Shown: positions 9,218-18,076 of the stretch, in pieces
Numbering within the stretch: position 1 is the first letter of the stretch
How the letters are laid out: the number at the start of each line of letters is the position of its first letter
Translations under genes and position numbers: made by a program
NCBI GenBank assembly: GCA_963803425.1
Contig: CAWDMA010000001.1
Location: 1,240,001 to 1,304,000, forward strand
DNA length: 64,000 bases
Source: DASPWW01 sp963803425
Lineage (GTDB): Bacteria > Actinomycetota > Thermoleophilia > Solirubrobacterales > 70-9
Direction of reading: 5' to 3'
Notes under the pieces: model-generated
What the model was told of the DNA's origin: nothing
The model's input: the letters and a program-made list of their open reading frames with translations, nothing else
The model's database searches: none

Positions 9218-10562
9218 GTGAAGGCGATCGTGATCGGTGTCGGTGACGTTGGTGTCAACGTGGCGCGGACGCTGAGCGCCGACGGTCACGACGTCACGGC
9301 CGTGGACAACCGGCCGGCGCGTTGCGACAGCGTGCGGGGCGAGGTGGACGCCCTCGTCGTCGAGGGCAACGGGGCCAGCCCGAGACTGCTTCGCGAGGTC
9401 GGGGCGGGCTCGGTGGATCTCCTCGCCGCCGTGACCGAGGTCGACGAGGTGAACCTGATCGCCGCTTTGGGGGCTCGCCAGCTCGGAGCGCGCACGACAG
9501 TGGCGAGGGTCCGAGACCCGGAGTTCTTCGGCGGGGACGAGGCGTTTGCGCACGACGTGCTCGGGATCGACTTCGTGATCGATCCCGACTGGGCAACCGC
9601 GAGCGACATCGCCGAGGCGGTCCGGCTTCCGGGGGCGGTGTCGGTCGAGTACTTCGGCGATGGGCGGCTCGCGCTCGCCGAGGTGATCGTGACCGAGTCC
9701 TCGCCGCTTGTCGGCGTCGAGCTCGCCCGAGCGGGATCGGCCCCACCCGGCGTACATCGTCGGCATCTCACGGGACGGCGACGCGCGCCTGATCCGTCCG
9801 GACGTGGTGCCGCAGCCGGGAGATCACCTGCTGGTCGCGGTATCGAAGCAGCACGTTCAGGCCGCGGTGGCCCACTTCGTCGGCGTTCCGCACAGGATTC
9901 GTGACTGCATACTGTTCGGGGGCGGGAGGATCGGGCTCCGGTTGGCGCAACTGCTCGAGCGCGCCCACGTGCGCACCACGCTGCTCGAGCGCGACGGGGC
10001 CCGCGCCCGCTACCTCGCGGAGAAGCTCCCACGCACCACTGTCCTCCATGAGGAGGGGGTGAGCGCCGAGGCGCAGGAGGCCGCCGGAGTCGACGACACG
10101 GACGCGTTCGTGGCGTGCGCCGGAGAGGACCGCGCGAACCTGGTCGCGGCACTGCACGCGAAGCGGCTCGGCGCCGAGCTGTGCATCTCGGTCGTCTCGC
10201 GGGAGGAGTTCATGCCGCTGGTTGACGCGCTCGAGATCGACGCCGCTTACTCGCCGCGGCTGATCACCGCCGAGGCGATCCTGCGATTCGTTCACACGCG
10301 CACGGTCCGGGCGATCCACCTGATGCGGACCGGCTTCGAGGCGCTCGAGATAGAGGCGCAGCCCGGCGCGCCGATCGCCGGGAAGGCGGTCGGCGACACC
10401 AAGGGCCTGCTGAAGGGGTGGCGGGTCGGCGCGATCCTACGAGGCGACGAGGCGCTGGTGCCGCCCCAGGGCGTCGAGATCCTGGCCGGTGACCGGGTGC
10501 TGATGCTCGGACCCGCCGGAGAGCTGAGCGGCGTCGAGGCGGCGTTCGCGACCCCGGGATGA
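9218..10562 (+). pseudogene. trkA: Trk potassium uptake regulator TrkA, split by a frameshift
   Basis: Cytoplasmic NAD-binding RCK regulator of TrkH. The first frame (from GTG 9218) gives the first RCK_N (VIGVGDVGVNVARTL...TAVDNR) and the start of RCK_C up to VIVTESSPLVGVELA. The second frame resumes with HPAYIVGISRDGDARLIRP, a second RCK_N (ILFGGGRIGLRLAQLLE) and RCK_C, ending at 10562. Removing one C from the CCCC run at 9741-9744 restores a continuous protein of about 447 aa, the normal TrkA size, reading GSAHPAYIVG across the join. The stop overlaps trkH (ATGA). Because both halves are intact and trkH is intact, a sequencing indel is at least as likely as inactivation. Confidence 0.88.
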
Positions 10563-12037
10563 GGCGTCCACAGCTCGGACCCGCCGCGGCCCTGGTGGGG
10601 CTGACGCTCGGTGGAACGTTTGCTGCGTGCGGGGCGGGGATGCTCGTTTGCGCCGCGCTGGGGATCGCCGACGGGGAGGCGGCGGCGGCGCTCGGGCTGC
10701 CCGGCCTCGCGACGCTGGCGCTCGGCGGTGCGATCCTGGTCGCGGCGTCGGTTCCTCCGCGCGGACTCACGGTGCGGCCCGTCGTGGGGCTGCTCGCGGT
10801 CACCCTTGCGTGGGTCGCCGCTTCGCTCACGGGAGCGGTGCCGTTGCTCGCGGCCGGGACGTTCTCCTCCCCGCTCGACGCCGTGTTCGAAGGGGCGAGC
10901 GGCTTCACCACAACCGGCGCGACCCTGATCGGCAACGTCGACGCGCAGCCGAGCGCAGTGCTGCTGTGGCGGAGCGTGATGCAGTGGTTGGGGGGTGTGG
11001 GGATCGTCGTCCTCGTCGTCGCAATCGCGCCGGTCTCGGGCCCGGGCGTGCAGAGGGCCTTCTACGCCGAGACGTCCGGGGTGACGGCCGAACGGCTCAC
11101 CCCTCGAATCATCGACACCGCGAAGATCATCGCCGCGGTGTACGCGGGGCTGTCCGCCGCGGCGGCGATCGCCTACACCCTCGCCGGCATGAACGTCCTC
11201 GACGCCGTCAACCACTCGATGACGACGATCTCGACCGGCGGATTCTCCACCCGCACGGCGTCGATCGCGGCCTTCGACTCGCTGCCGATCGAGCTGGTGG
11301 CGATCGTGTTCATGATCCTGTCGGGGGTCAACTTCGCGTTCTACTGGCGTGCCGTGAGGGGCAAGCCGGTGATGCCTCAGGCGGCCGAGGTGGTCGCCTT
11401 CGTTGCGATCCTGGTCGCCGCGATCGCGGCGGTCGCATTCAGCATCTGGGTAGCCGATGACGTGTCGGGGGGCGCGACGTCGGTTCGCGACGCGGCGTTC
11501 AGCGTCACCAGCGTCATGACCACGACCGGGTACGTGACAGTGGACTTCGACTCGTGGAACCCCTTCGCCCGGGTCGCGATCCTGGTCCTGATGTCGGTCG
11601 GAGCCTGCGCCGGCTCCACGGTGGGCGGGATCAAGGTGATCCGGGTCGTCCTGCTCAGCAGGTCCGCTCGCCAGGAGCTCGATCGCCAGCTCCATCCCAC
11701 CGCCGTCAGGGTGCTGCGCTTTGGCGGTCACGTGTACACGGAGGACGTGCGTCGCGCGATCCTGGGTTTCTTCCTCGTGTACGCACTGGTCTACGTCGTC
11801 GGCTCGCTCGCGATGGCGGCCTCCGGGCTCGGGCCGCTGAGCGCGATCGGATCGACGGCGGCCACTCTGAATGTGGTCGGTCCGGGGATCGGTGATGTCG
11901 GCGCGACCGACGACTACGAGGCCGTCTCGACGTTCGGCCGCGCGTTCCTCCCGCTGCTGATGATCGCGGGACGGCTCGAGGTCTTCACGGTCGTCGCGCT
12001 GATTGCGGCGTTGATGAGGCCGGGCGCCCGAGGCTGA
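10559..12037 (+). CDS. trkH: Trk/Ktr potassium transporter membrane subunit
   Basis: Integral membrane K+ channel-like subunit (492 aa) working with TrkA. Four pore-loop regions are visible with the selectivity-filter glycines: GASGFTTTGATLI, NHSMTTISTGGFSTR, TTTGYVTVDF and the fourth near STAATLNVVGPG. Many hydrophobic segments cover the whole protein, consistent with 8-10 membrane helices plus pore helices. Overlaps trkA by 4 bases and is followed after 4 bases by fetA, so the K+ and metal transport genes may be co-transcribed. Confidence 0.94.
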   Translation: MRRPQLGPAAALVGLTLGGTFAACGAGMLVCAALGIADGEAAAALGLPGLATLALGGAILVAASVPPRGLTVRPVVGLLAVTLAWVAASLTGAVPLLAAGTFSSPLDAVFEGASGFTTTGATLIGNVDAQPSAVLLWRSVMQWLGGVGIVVLVVAIAPVSGPGVQRAFYAETSGVTAERLTPRIIDTAKIIAAVYAGLSAAAAIAYTLAGMNVLDAVNHSMTTISTGGFSTRTASIAAFDSLPIELVAIVFMILSGVNFAFYWRAVRGKPVMPQAAEVVAFVAILVAAIAAVAFSIWVADDVSGGATSVRDAAFSVTSVMTTTGYVTVDFDSWNPFARVAILVLMSVGACAGSTVGGIKVIRVVLLSRSARQELDRQLHPTAVRVLRFGGHVYTEDVRRAILGFFLVYALVYVVGSLAMAASGLGPLSAIGSTAATLNVVGPGIGDVGATDDYEAVSTFGRAFLPLLMIAGRLEVFTVVALIAALMRPGARG

Positions 12038-12041
12038 GCCT

Positions 12042-12743
12042 GTGGCGACCCCGCTGCGGCTGCCGGCCGCCGATAATGCCCCCGTGTTGTTCGAGCTCGA
12101 CGACGTCACCCTGTCGCGCGGCGAGACGGAGGTGCTGCGCGGGCTGACCGCGTTGCTGCCCGAGGGCGCTTCCTGCGTCGCGGGGCCGTCCGGGTGCGGG
12201 AAGTCGACCACGCTGCGGCTGCTGAACCGGCTCGCCGACCCCGATCGCGGCATGGTCAGCTACCGGGGGCGGGACGTGAGGGAGGCGAACGTGCTCGAGC
12301 TGCGGCGCGAGGTGTGCCTGGTGCCGCAGCTACCGGCGCTGCTCGACGGCACGGTCGCCGACAACATCGCGTTCGCGGCGCGCCACGCCGATCGCGACCC
12401 GGACGCCGCGCGGGTGCTGGACCTTGCAGGCCTGGACGCCTCGTACGCCGACCGGGACGGGTCGAAGCTCTCGGTCGGCGAGCAACAGCGCGTGATGCTG
12501 GCCCGGGCGCTGGCGCTGGCGCCCGACGTGCTGCTGCTCGACGAGCCCACCTCGGCGCTCGACGGAGAGGCGCGCGACGCCGTCGAGTCGACGCTCGAGC
12601 ACCTCCGCGAGCGGCTCGACGTCTCCACCGTGCTCGTCACCCACGACCTCGAGCAGGCGCGGCGGATGTCGGACTGGGTCGTGCGGCTCGACGCGGGGCG
12701 GGCGGTCGAGCAGGGACCGGCGCGGGAGCTGCTCCGGGCGTGA
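12042..12743 (+). CDS. fetA: ABC transporter ATPase, FetA-type
   Basis: ATPase subunit (233 aa from GTG) of a two-component ABC exporter. Walker A GPSGCGKST (about 48-56), Q-loop LVPQLPALLDGTVADN, signature LSVGEQQRVMLARAL, Walker B DVLLLDEPTSALD and the H-loop VTHDLEQ are all present. The Q-loop pattern and the UPF0014/FetB permease 4 bases downstream indicate FetA (YbbL), linked in E. coli to iron homeostasis and oxidative stress resistance. A shorter start at GTG 12084 (VLFELDDV) would also preserve every domain. Confidence 0.85.
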   Translation: MATPLRLPAADNAPVLFELDDVTLSRGETEVLRGLTALLPEGASCVAGPSGCGKSTTLRLLNRLADPDRGMVSYRGRDVREANVLELRREVCLVPQLPALLDGTVADNIAFAARHADRDPDAARVLDLAGLDASYADRDGSKLSVGEQQRVMLARALALAPDVLLLDEPTSALDGEARDAVESTLEHLRERLDVSTVLVTHDLEQARRMSDWVVRLDAGRAVEQGPARELLRA

Positions 12744-12747
12744 GACC

Positions 12748-13524
12748 GTGACCGGAACCGTCAACGTCACGCTCGGCCAGGTGGCGGCGACCCTGGTGCT
12801 GGTAGCGATCGCGATCGCGGTCTCGTTCTGGCGCGGCGCCGGGCTCCAGAACGACATCGCCGTCGCGGTGGTGCGCAGCTTCGTGCAGCTGACCGCGATC
12901 GGGTACGTGATCCAGTTCATCTTCGACCAGGACACGGTGATCCTGGTGGTGGCGCTGATCGCGGTGATGGTCGTGTTCGGGGCGTTCACGGCGCGGCACA
13001 GGGCGCGCCGCGTCCCGCACGCCTTCGTGCCGCTGCTGATCGCGCTTGGTGTCGCTGCGACGGCCACGCTCGGCCTGGTCGTGGCGCTCGGCGTGTTCGA
13101 GCCGGAGCCGCGCTTCCTGGTCCCGGTCGGCGGGATGGTGGTCGGCAACTCGATGACCGCCTCCGCGGTCGCGCTCGATCGGCTCGGCGACGAGATGCAC
13201 GACTCGGCCCGCCGGATCGAGGCGACGCTGGCGCTGGGGGCGAGCTCGACCGAGGCGGCCGCGCCGATCGTGCGCCGCAGCCTTCGCTCCGGGACGATCG
13301 CCCTGGTCGACTCGATCAAGACCACCGGCCTGATCTTCTTCCCGGGGACGATGGTGGGGATGCTGATCGCCGGCGCGGAGCCCGTGGACGCCGTCCGCCT
13401 CCAGCTGATCCTGCTGTACACGCTGCTGGGGAGCGTCGCCCTCGCGGCGCTGATCTCCGTCTCCCTGGCGTACCGGAGCTTCTTCACTCCGGCGCATCAG
13501 CTCCGCGAGCAGCCCGCCCCCTAG
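12748..13524 (+). CDS. fetB: ABC transporter permease, FetB/UPF0014 family
   Basis: Membrane subunit (258 aa) paired with the preceding ATPase. Roughly seven hydrophobic segments. The family's central block RFLVPVGGMVVGNSMTASAVALDRL and the coupling region STEAAAPIVRRSLRSGTIALVDSIKTTGLIFFPGTMVG are both clear. Predicted role is export of iron or a related substrate; substrate specificity cannot be read from the sequence. Starts 4 bases after fetA. Confidence 0.9.
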   Translation: MTGTVNVTLGQVAATLVLVAIAIAVSFWRGAGLQNDIAVAVVRSFVQLTAIGYVIQFIFDQDTVILVVALIAVMVVFGAFTARHRARRVPHAFVPLLIALGVAATATLGLVVALGVFEPEPRFLVPVGGMVVGNSMTASAVALDRLGDEMHDSARRIEATLALGASSTEAAAPIVRRSLRSGTIALVDSIKTTGLIFFPGTMVGMLIAGAEPVDAVRLQLILLYTLLGSVALAALISVSLAYRSFFTPAHQLREQPAP

Positions 13525-13544
13525 CGGGTGTCAGACTGGAGCCG

Positions 13545-15152
13545 ATGAGCGACGCGCGCCGCGGCACCCTGACGCTGGTCGTGACGATCCTGGGGTCGAC
13601 CGCCGTCTTCCTCGACGCCACCGTCGTCAACGTCGCGCTCCCGGCGATCAGCCGAGATCTCGACACGGGGCTCGCCGACCAGCAGTGGGTGGTGGAGTCC
13701 TACCTGCTGGCGCTGGTCGCGCTGCTGCTCGTCGGCGGGTCGCTCGGCGACCAGTTCGGGCGCCGGCGGATCTTCCTCGTCGGGCTCGTCGGGTTCGGGA
13801 TCACCTCGGCGGTGTGCGCGGCGGCGCCGAACAGCGGCGTGCTGATCGCGTCCCGCGCCGCCCAGGGTCTGACGGGGGCGCTGCTCGTCCCGGGCTCGCT
13901 CGCGATCCTGGCCTCCACCTTCGAGGGCGCGGCGCGCGGCAAGGCGGTCGGCACGTGGACGGCGTGGAGCGGGATCGCGACCGTGCTCGGCCCGGCCGGC
14001 GGCGGCGCGTTGATCGAGGCGCTCTCGTGGCGGGCGATCTTCTGGGTGAACGTGCCGCTGATCGCGTTCACGATCCTGCTGACCATGCGCGTGGTGCGGG
14101 AGAGCTCGAACCCCGACGCGGACCTCGCGATCGATTGGCCGGGAATCGTGATGTCGGCGGCGGGTCTGGGCCTCCCGGTGTACGCGCTGATCCAGCAGCC
14201 GACCCACGGGTGGAGCGATCCGCTGGTGTTCGTCCCGCTGATCGCGGGCGTGCTGCTGTTCGCCGCCTTCCTCGCCTGGGAGGCGCGCTCCCCGCACGCG
14301 ATGCTCGATCTTTCGCTGTTCCGGATCCGGAACTTCTCCGTCACGAACATCGAGACGCTGATCGTCTACTCCGGCCTGCTGGGGGCGTTCTTCTTCGTGA
14401 CGCTGTTCCTGCAGGAGACGCTCGGGTACACGCCGCTGGAGGCGGGGCTCGCGACGACGCCGATCTCGCTGTTGCTGTTCCTGCTCTCGCCGCGCTTCGG
14501 AAGGATCGCCACCGGCGCCGGTCCGCGTGTCCCGATGTCCCTGGGGCCGATCGTCGGCGGGATCGGGCTGCTGCTCCTGCTCAGGGTCGACGCGGGCGCC
14601 GAGTACGCGACCGACATCCTGCCCGGCCTGCTCCTGTTCGGCCTGGGGCTGTCGGCGACGGTGGCACCGCTGACCGCGACCGCGCTCGACTCGGTCGAGG
14701 AGCGCCATGTCGGGATCGCGTCCGGGATCAACAACGGGGTGTCGCGGGTCGCGGGGCTGCTCGCGATAGCGATCCTCGGAGCGGTGATCTCGGGCGCCTT
14801 CGCGTCGACGGTCGACGACCGGCTGGCCGCGGAGCAGCTCAGCCCGGAGGCGGAGCGAGCCGTGAAGGTCGCGAAGGAGAAGCCGTTGGGCTCCGCCGAC
14901 ACGTCAGGGCTGCCCGCCTCCGAGGCGAGCTCGATCGACACCGCCGTGACGGCCGGCTCCGAGCGGGGGTTCCACCTCGGGATGGGCCTGAGCGGCGGGC
15001 TGATGATCGTCGGCGGCGTGATCGCGGGGATCGGGCTGCGAAACCCGGGGCGTCGCGAGGAGCGCGAGCTCCCGCTGGCCGCCACGGCGGGCGACTGCGG
15101 CCACTGTCCGGAGGACGTCCAACCGGCCGCCGCGGGCGCGGCGCAGGGATGA
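13545..15152 (+). CDS. MFS drug/proton antiporter, DHA2 (EmrB/QacA) family
   Basis: Fourteen-helix exporter (535 aa). Motif D1 LDATVVNVALP (about 22-32), motif A GSLGDQFGRRR (about 66-76), and motif C GPAGGGALIEALSWRAIFWVNVP are present, as in QacA/EmrB proteins that expel hydrophobic drugs. The start ATG lies 7 bases after CAGACT, so it may be read from a leaderless message. No dedicated regulator is adjacent. The C-terminal tail is short and cytoplasmic. Substrate unknown. The hairpin repeat R3 begins 13 bases after its stop. Confidence 0.9.
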   Translation: MSDARRGTLTLVVTILGSTAVFLDATVVNVALPAISRDLDTGLADQQWVVESYLLALVALLLVGGSLGDQFGRRRIFLVGLVGFGITSAVCAAAPNSGVLIASRAAQGLTGALLVPGSLAILASTFEGAARGKAVGTWTAWSGIATVLGPAGGGALIEALSWRAIFWVNVPLIAFTILLTMRVVRESSNPDADLAIDWPGIVMSAAGLGLPVYALIQQPTHGWSDPLVFVPLIAGVLLFAAFLAWEARSPHAMLDLSLFRIRNFSVTNIETLIVYSGLLGAFFFVTLFLQETLGYTPLEAGLATTPISLLLFLLSPRFGRIATGAGPRVPMSLGPIVGGIGLLLLLRVDAGAEYATDILPGLLLFGLGLSATVAPLTATALDSVEERHVGIASGINNGVSRVAGLLAIAILGAVISGAFASTVDDRLAAEQLSPEAERAVKVAKEKPLGSADTSGLPASEASSIDTAVTAGSERGFHLGMGLSGGLMIVGGVIAGIGLRNPGRREERELPLAATAGDCGHCPEDVQPAAAGAAQG

Positions 15153-15165
15153 ATCCAGCACAATC

Positions 15166-15203
15166 CCCGCGGCGCGCGGACGCGAAGCGGAGCACGTCGC
15201 GGG
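15166..15203 (+). repeat. Hairpin repeat copy R3, abutting trpS start
   Basis: Arms CCCGCGGCG (15166-15174) and CGTCGCGGG (15195-15203) around the standard core; eight Watson-Crick pairs and one G.T. The 3' arm ends one base before the trpS ATG, so the hairpin occupies the place of a ribosome-binding site. Confidence 0.88.
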
Positions 15204-15204
15204 A

Positions 15205-16206
15205 ATGACCATATTCAGCGGGATCCAGCCGACGGGGCGCAAGCACCTCGGCAACTACATCGGGGCGATCCGCCAGTACGTCGAGGGCCAGGATCGCGGC
15301 GAGGCGATCTACTGCATCGTCGACCTGCACGCGATCACGCTCGAGTACGATGCGGCCGAGCTCCGGGAGCGGCTGCACGACACGACCGCGATCCTGCTCG
15401 CAGCCGGGCTCGACCCCGAGCGGTGCATCCTGTTCCGCCAGTCCGACGTCCGCGAGCACTCGGAGCTGTGCTGGCTGCTCTCTTCGGTGACCGCGTGGGG
15501 TGACCTGAACCGGATGCACCAGTGGAAGCAGAAGCGGGAGATGCTCGAGAGCCAGCCCGGCGCCTTCGTTTCCTCGGGCCTGTTCTTCTACCCGGTCCTG
15601 CAGGCCGCGGACGTGCTCGCGTATCGGGCCGACGAGGTCCCCGTCGGCGACGACCAGCGCCAGCACATCGAGCTGATGCGCGAGATCGCGCGGCGGTTCA
15701 ACGAGCGGTTCGGCGAGGTCCTGGTCGTGCCCGAGCACCGGATCCCGGAGGTGGGGGCGCGAATCATGGACCTGCAGCGGCCCGACTCGAAGATGGCGAC
15801 GACAGGGGGCTCCGAGCAGGGGACCGTGCTGGTCCTGGACGAGCCCGAAGTCGTCCGCAAGAAGGTTCGCAGCGCAGTCACCGACTCAGGAGCCGCGGTC
15901 CGGCGGGGACCTGACAAGGCCGGGATCGCGAACCTGATCGAGATCCTCGCGGTGGTTCGCGGAGTCCAGCCGGAGCAGGTGGAGAGCGAGTTCGACGGCT
16001 CGGGGTACGGGGACTTCAAGGGCGCAGTCGCGGACGAGGTCGCCGCCTACCTTGCTCCGGTGCGGGACCGCTACGCGGAGCTTCGGGGCGACGTGGTGGG
16101 ACTCGAGCGGATCCTGGCGGCCGGCGCCGAGAAGGCGCGTGCGATTGCGTCGGGGACGCTGGCCGAGGTGCGCGAGGCGATGGGAGTCGGCGCGCCGCGC
16201 GGGTAG
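15205..16206 (+). CDS. trpS: Tryptophanyl-tRNA synthetase
   Basis: Charges tRNA-Trp; class I synthetase of normal length (333 aa). HIGH-type motif TGRKHLGNYIGAI at about 10-22; GDDQRQHIELMREIARRFN and the tryptophan pocket are conserved. The KMSKS-type loop reads SKMATTGGSEQGT, a divergent form in which the second Lys is missing. The ATG is fixed by the start of homology (MTIFSGIQPTGRKHL). There is no Shine-Dalgarno because repeat R3 ends one base upstream. Confidence 0.95.
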   Translation: MTIFSGIQPTGRKHLGNYIGAIRQYVEGQDRGEAIYCIVDLHAITLEYDAAELRERLHDTTAILLAAGLDPERCILFRQSDVREHSELCWLLSSVTAWGDLNRMHQWKQKREMLESQPGAFVSSGLFFYPVLQAADVLAYRADEVPVGDDQRQHIELMREIARRFNERFGEVLVVPEHRIPEVGARIMDLQRPDSKMATTGGSEQGTVLVLDEPEVVRKKVRSAVTDSGAAVRRGPDKAGIANLIEILAVVRGVQPEQVESEFDGSGYGDFKGAVADEVAAYLAPVRDRYAELRGDVVGLERILAAGAEKARAIASGTLAEVREAMGVGAPRG

Positions 16207-16305
16207 CGCCGGCCGGGGTGGACGGCCCTCAAGTTCCAGCCGCCCCGACCGAGAGATGGGTGAGACCGGCGCTTGACGGGCGCCCATTCCGGAAGGAGGC
16301 GGGTC

Positions 16306-17292
16306 GTGGCTGGAGCGATTGCTGAAGCGAGGTGCGGTGGACCGATCCGAGCGGCAGCCGTCTCGGCAGCCGCCTGCGCTGTGGCCGTGGCGATCGCGGC
16401 GCCTGCTCGTGCGGCGACGACTGTGGGCGCTGTGGCCGGCCCGGCGGACACCATCCAGGCGTGCGAGGACCCGGTCAACCTGGTCCAGAAGGTGGACCCC
16501 AGCGGGTTCAGCTATCGAATCCCGGAGGCGGGCGTGATCACGGGGTGGCGGACGCGGTCGCCGGTGGCGCTGACGGGCACCACGCAGATGGGGCTGCAGG
16601 TGTGGCGCCCCGCCGGAGCGGACCAGTACACCTTCGTGGGCGGGTCCGCGGTGCAGACGACGCTCCAGGAGGGCATCAACGCGTTCCCGGCCAATGTCGA
16701 CGTTCTCGCCGGCGATCGGCTCGGAGTGAGGGGGTCGAACGCCCCCTGCGGCTCCAGCTCCGCAGACGCCGCTGCCAGAATCGGCCTGAACGAGGACACC
16801 GCGCCGCAACCGGGCGAGTCGCGGTCGCTGCCGCCCAAGGACCCGCCCAGCGCGGTCCAGCTGAACGTAGCCGTCACGGTCGGGCAGAACACGCCACCGC
16901 CGCCGCCGCCCACGGACATCGTCCTGAATCTGACGGCCAAGAAGAAGCAGAAGCCGAACAAGCTCTCCTTCACCGCCACCTGCGATCAGGACTGCACGAT
17001 CGAGGTCGACGGGAAGGCGAAGGTGCAGAAGCCGCCGAGCGGGAAGGCGAGCACGGCGAAGAAGAAGAAGAAGAGCTACCCGCTCGCGGACACCACGACC
17101 GAGGTGAGCGCCGGGGTCGCGACCGAGATCGGCCTGGGGTTCGACAGGGGCAAGACCACCAGGAAGATCAAGAAGACGCTGAAGGCGTCGAGGAAGGCGG
17201 CGAAGCGGTCGAAGGTGAAGGCGACCGTCTCCGCCAGCGGCGTCGCGGGCCAGGCGACCACCGAGCCGCTGACGATCAAGCTGAAGCCCTGA
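16306..17292 (+). CDS. Secreted protein with lysine-rich C-terminal domain, function unknown
   Basis: 328 aa. A strong ribosome site AAGGAGG (16293-16299) decides for GTG 16306 over TTG 16273. N-terminus is a signal peptide (RAAAVSAAACAVAVAIAAPARA). Middle part (about 35-190) looks like a beta-sandwich with two cysteines (QACEDP, APCGSS) but no family I recognise. After a run of seven prolines comes a domain of about 120 aa, LTAKKKQKPNKL...CDQDCTIEV...RSKVKATVSASG...IKLKP, clearly homologous to the end of the beta-helix protein at 6952-8989. Likely exported and wall-associated; role unknown. A GC-rich terminator hairpin follows. Confidence 0.8.
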   Translation: MAGAIAEARCGGPIRAAAVSAAACAVAVAIAAPARAATTVGAVAGPADTIQACEDPVNLVQKVDPSGFSYRIPEAGVITGWRTRSPVALTGTTQMGLQVWRPAGADQYTFVGGSAVQTTLQEGINAFPANVDVLAGDRLGVRGSNAPCGSSSADAAARIGLNEDTAPQPGESRSLPPKDPPSAVQLNVAVTVGQNTPPPPPPTDIVLNLTAKKKQKPNKLSFTATCDQDCTIEVDGKAKVQKPPSGKASTAKKKKKSYPLADTTTEVSAGVATEIGLGFDRGKTTRKIKKTLKASRKAAKRSKVKATVSASGVAGQATTEPLTIKLKP

Positions 17293-17300
17293 TCGGGTGC

Positions 17301-17330
17301 GGGGCGACGCCGCGGTCGCGGCGTCGCCCC
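17301..17330 (+). terminator. GC-rich hairpin after the secreted protein gene
   Basis: GGGGCGACGCCGCG and its exact complement separated by two bases (so 12-13 usable pairs). No T-tract follows. It lies between the stop at 17292 and the scpA promoter box at 17338. Confidence 0.6.
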
Positions 17331-17337
17331 GCCCGCC

Positions 17338-17350
17338 TACGCTGTACGCG
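17338..17350 (+). promoter_or_regulatory. -10 box of scpA operon, leaderless start
   Basis: TACGCT at 17338-17343, then 7 bases to ATG 17351. No ribosome site. Confidence 0.5.
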
Positions 17351-18076
17351 ATGCGCACCGCCGAGCTCGAGCTCGACCTCGACACCTTCTCGGGTCCGTT
17401 CGACCTGCTGCTGACCCTCGTCCTCCGCGAGGAGATCAGCCTGATGGACGTCGACCTGGGCGAGGTCGTGATCGCGTACGTCGAGCACCTCGATCGGAGC
17501 GGCGAGCTGGACCTCGAGGCGGCAACCGAGTTCCTCGTCCTGATCGCCGCGCTGCTGGAGCTGAAGTCGCGGCTGCTGCTCCCGCAGGAGGAGGGCGAGG
17601 TGGACCTCGGCCCCGAGCAGGCCGCGGACGAGCTGCTTGCCCGGATGCTCGAGTATCGCCGCTACCGCGACGCCGCCGCCCACCTCGTCGGTCTGTTCGG
17701 GGAGGAGCGGCCCCACCTGTACCGATCCGCGCCGCTGCCGGCGCCGCTCCGCCGGGTGTCGCTGGACGCCGCGACCGCGGCGTATGACCCGGAGCTGCTC
17801 GGCGCGGCGATCGGGGGGCTGCTGCGGACGCCGCCCGAGCCCGACGTCAGCCACATCCGGCCGACGGTCTCGCTGGACCGTCGCCTCCGCGTGCTCCGCC
17901 AGCTGCTCGGCCGCCGCCGCCGGATCTCCTTCGACGAGACGTTCGGGGACGAGGACCGGCTCACCCAGGCGGTCACCCTGTTCGCGCTGCTCGAGATGCA
18001 CCGCCGCGGCGAGGCGACCTGGGAGCAGCCCGAGGTGCTGGGGCCGATCGAGATCGTCAGGGTGGGCGGGCGATGA
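17351..18076 (+). CDS. scpA: Segregation and condensation protein A
   Basis: Kleisin that bridges the SMC dimer in the chromosome-condensing SMC-ScpAB complex. 241 aa from ATG 17351. N-terminal kleisin signature FSGPFDLLLTLVLREEISLMDVDLGEV (about 14-40), then the LVLIAALLELKSRLLLP helix; C-terminal winged helix containing FDETFG...TLFALLEMHRRGEA. The longer in-frame start at 17297 lies inside the upstream terminator and is rejected. Overlaps scpB by 4 bases. Confidence 0.94.
   Translation: MRTAELELDLDTFSGPFDLLLTLVLREEISLMDVDLGEVVIAYVEHLDRSGELDLEAATEFLVLIAALLELKSRLLLPQEEGEVDLGPEQAADELLARMLEYRRYRDAAAHLVGLFGEERPHLYRSAPLPAPLRRVSLDAATAAYDPELLGAAIGGLLRTPPEPDVSHIRPTVSLDRRLRVLRQLLGRRRRISFDETFGDEDRLTQAVTLFALLEMHRRGEATWEQPEVLGPIEIVRVGGR

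Noticed and set aside
16273..17292. TTG 16273 as start of the secreted protein
   Set aside because: GTG 16306 has an AAGGAGG ribosome site 6 bases upstream and still keeps the full signal peptide.
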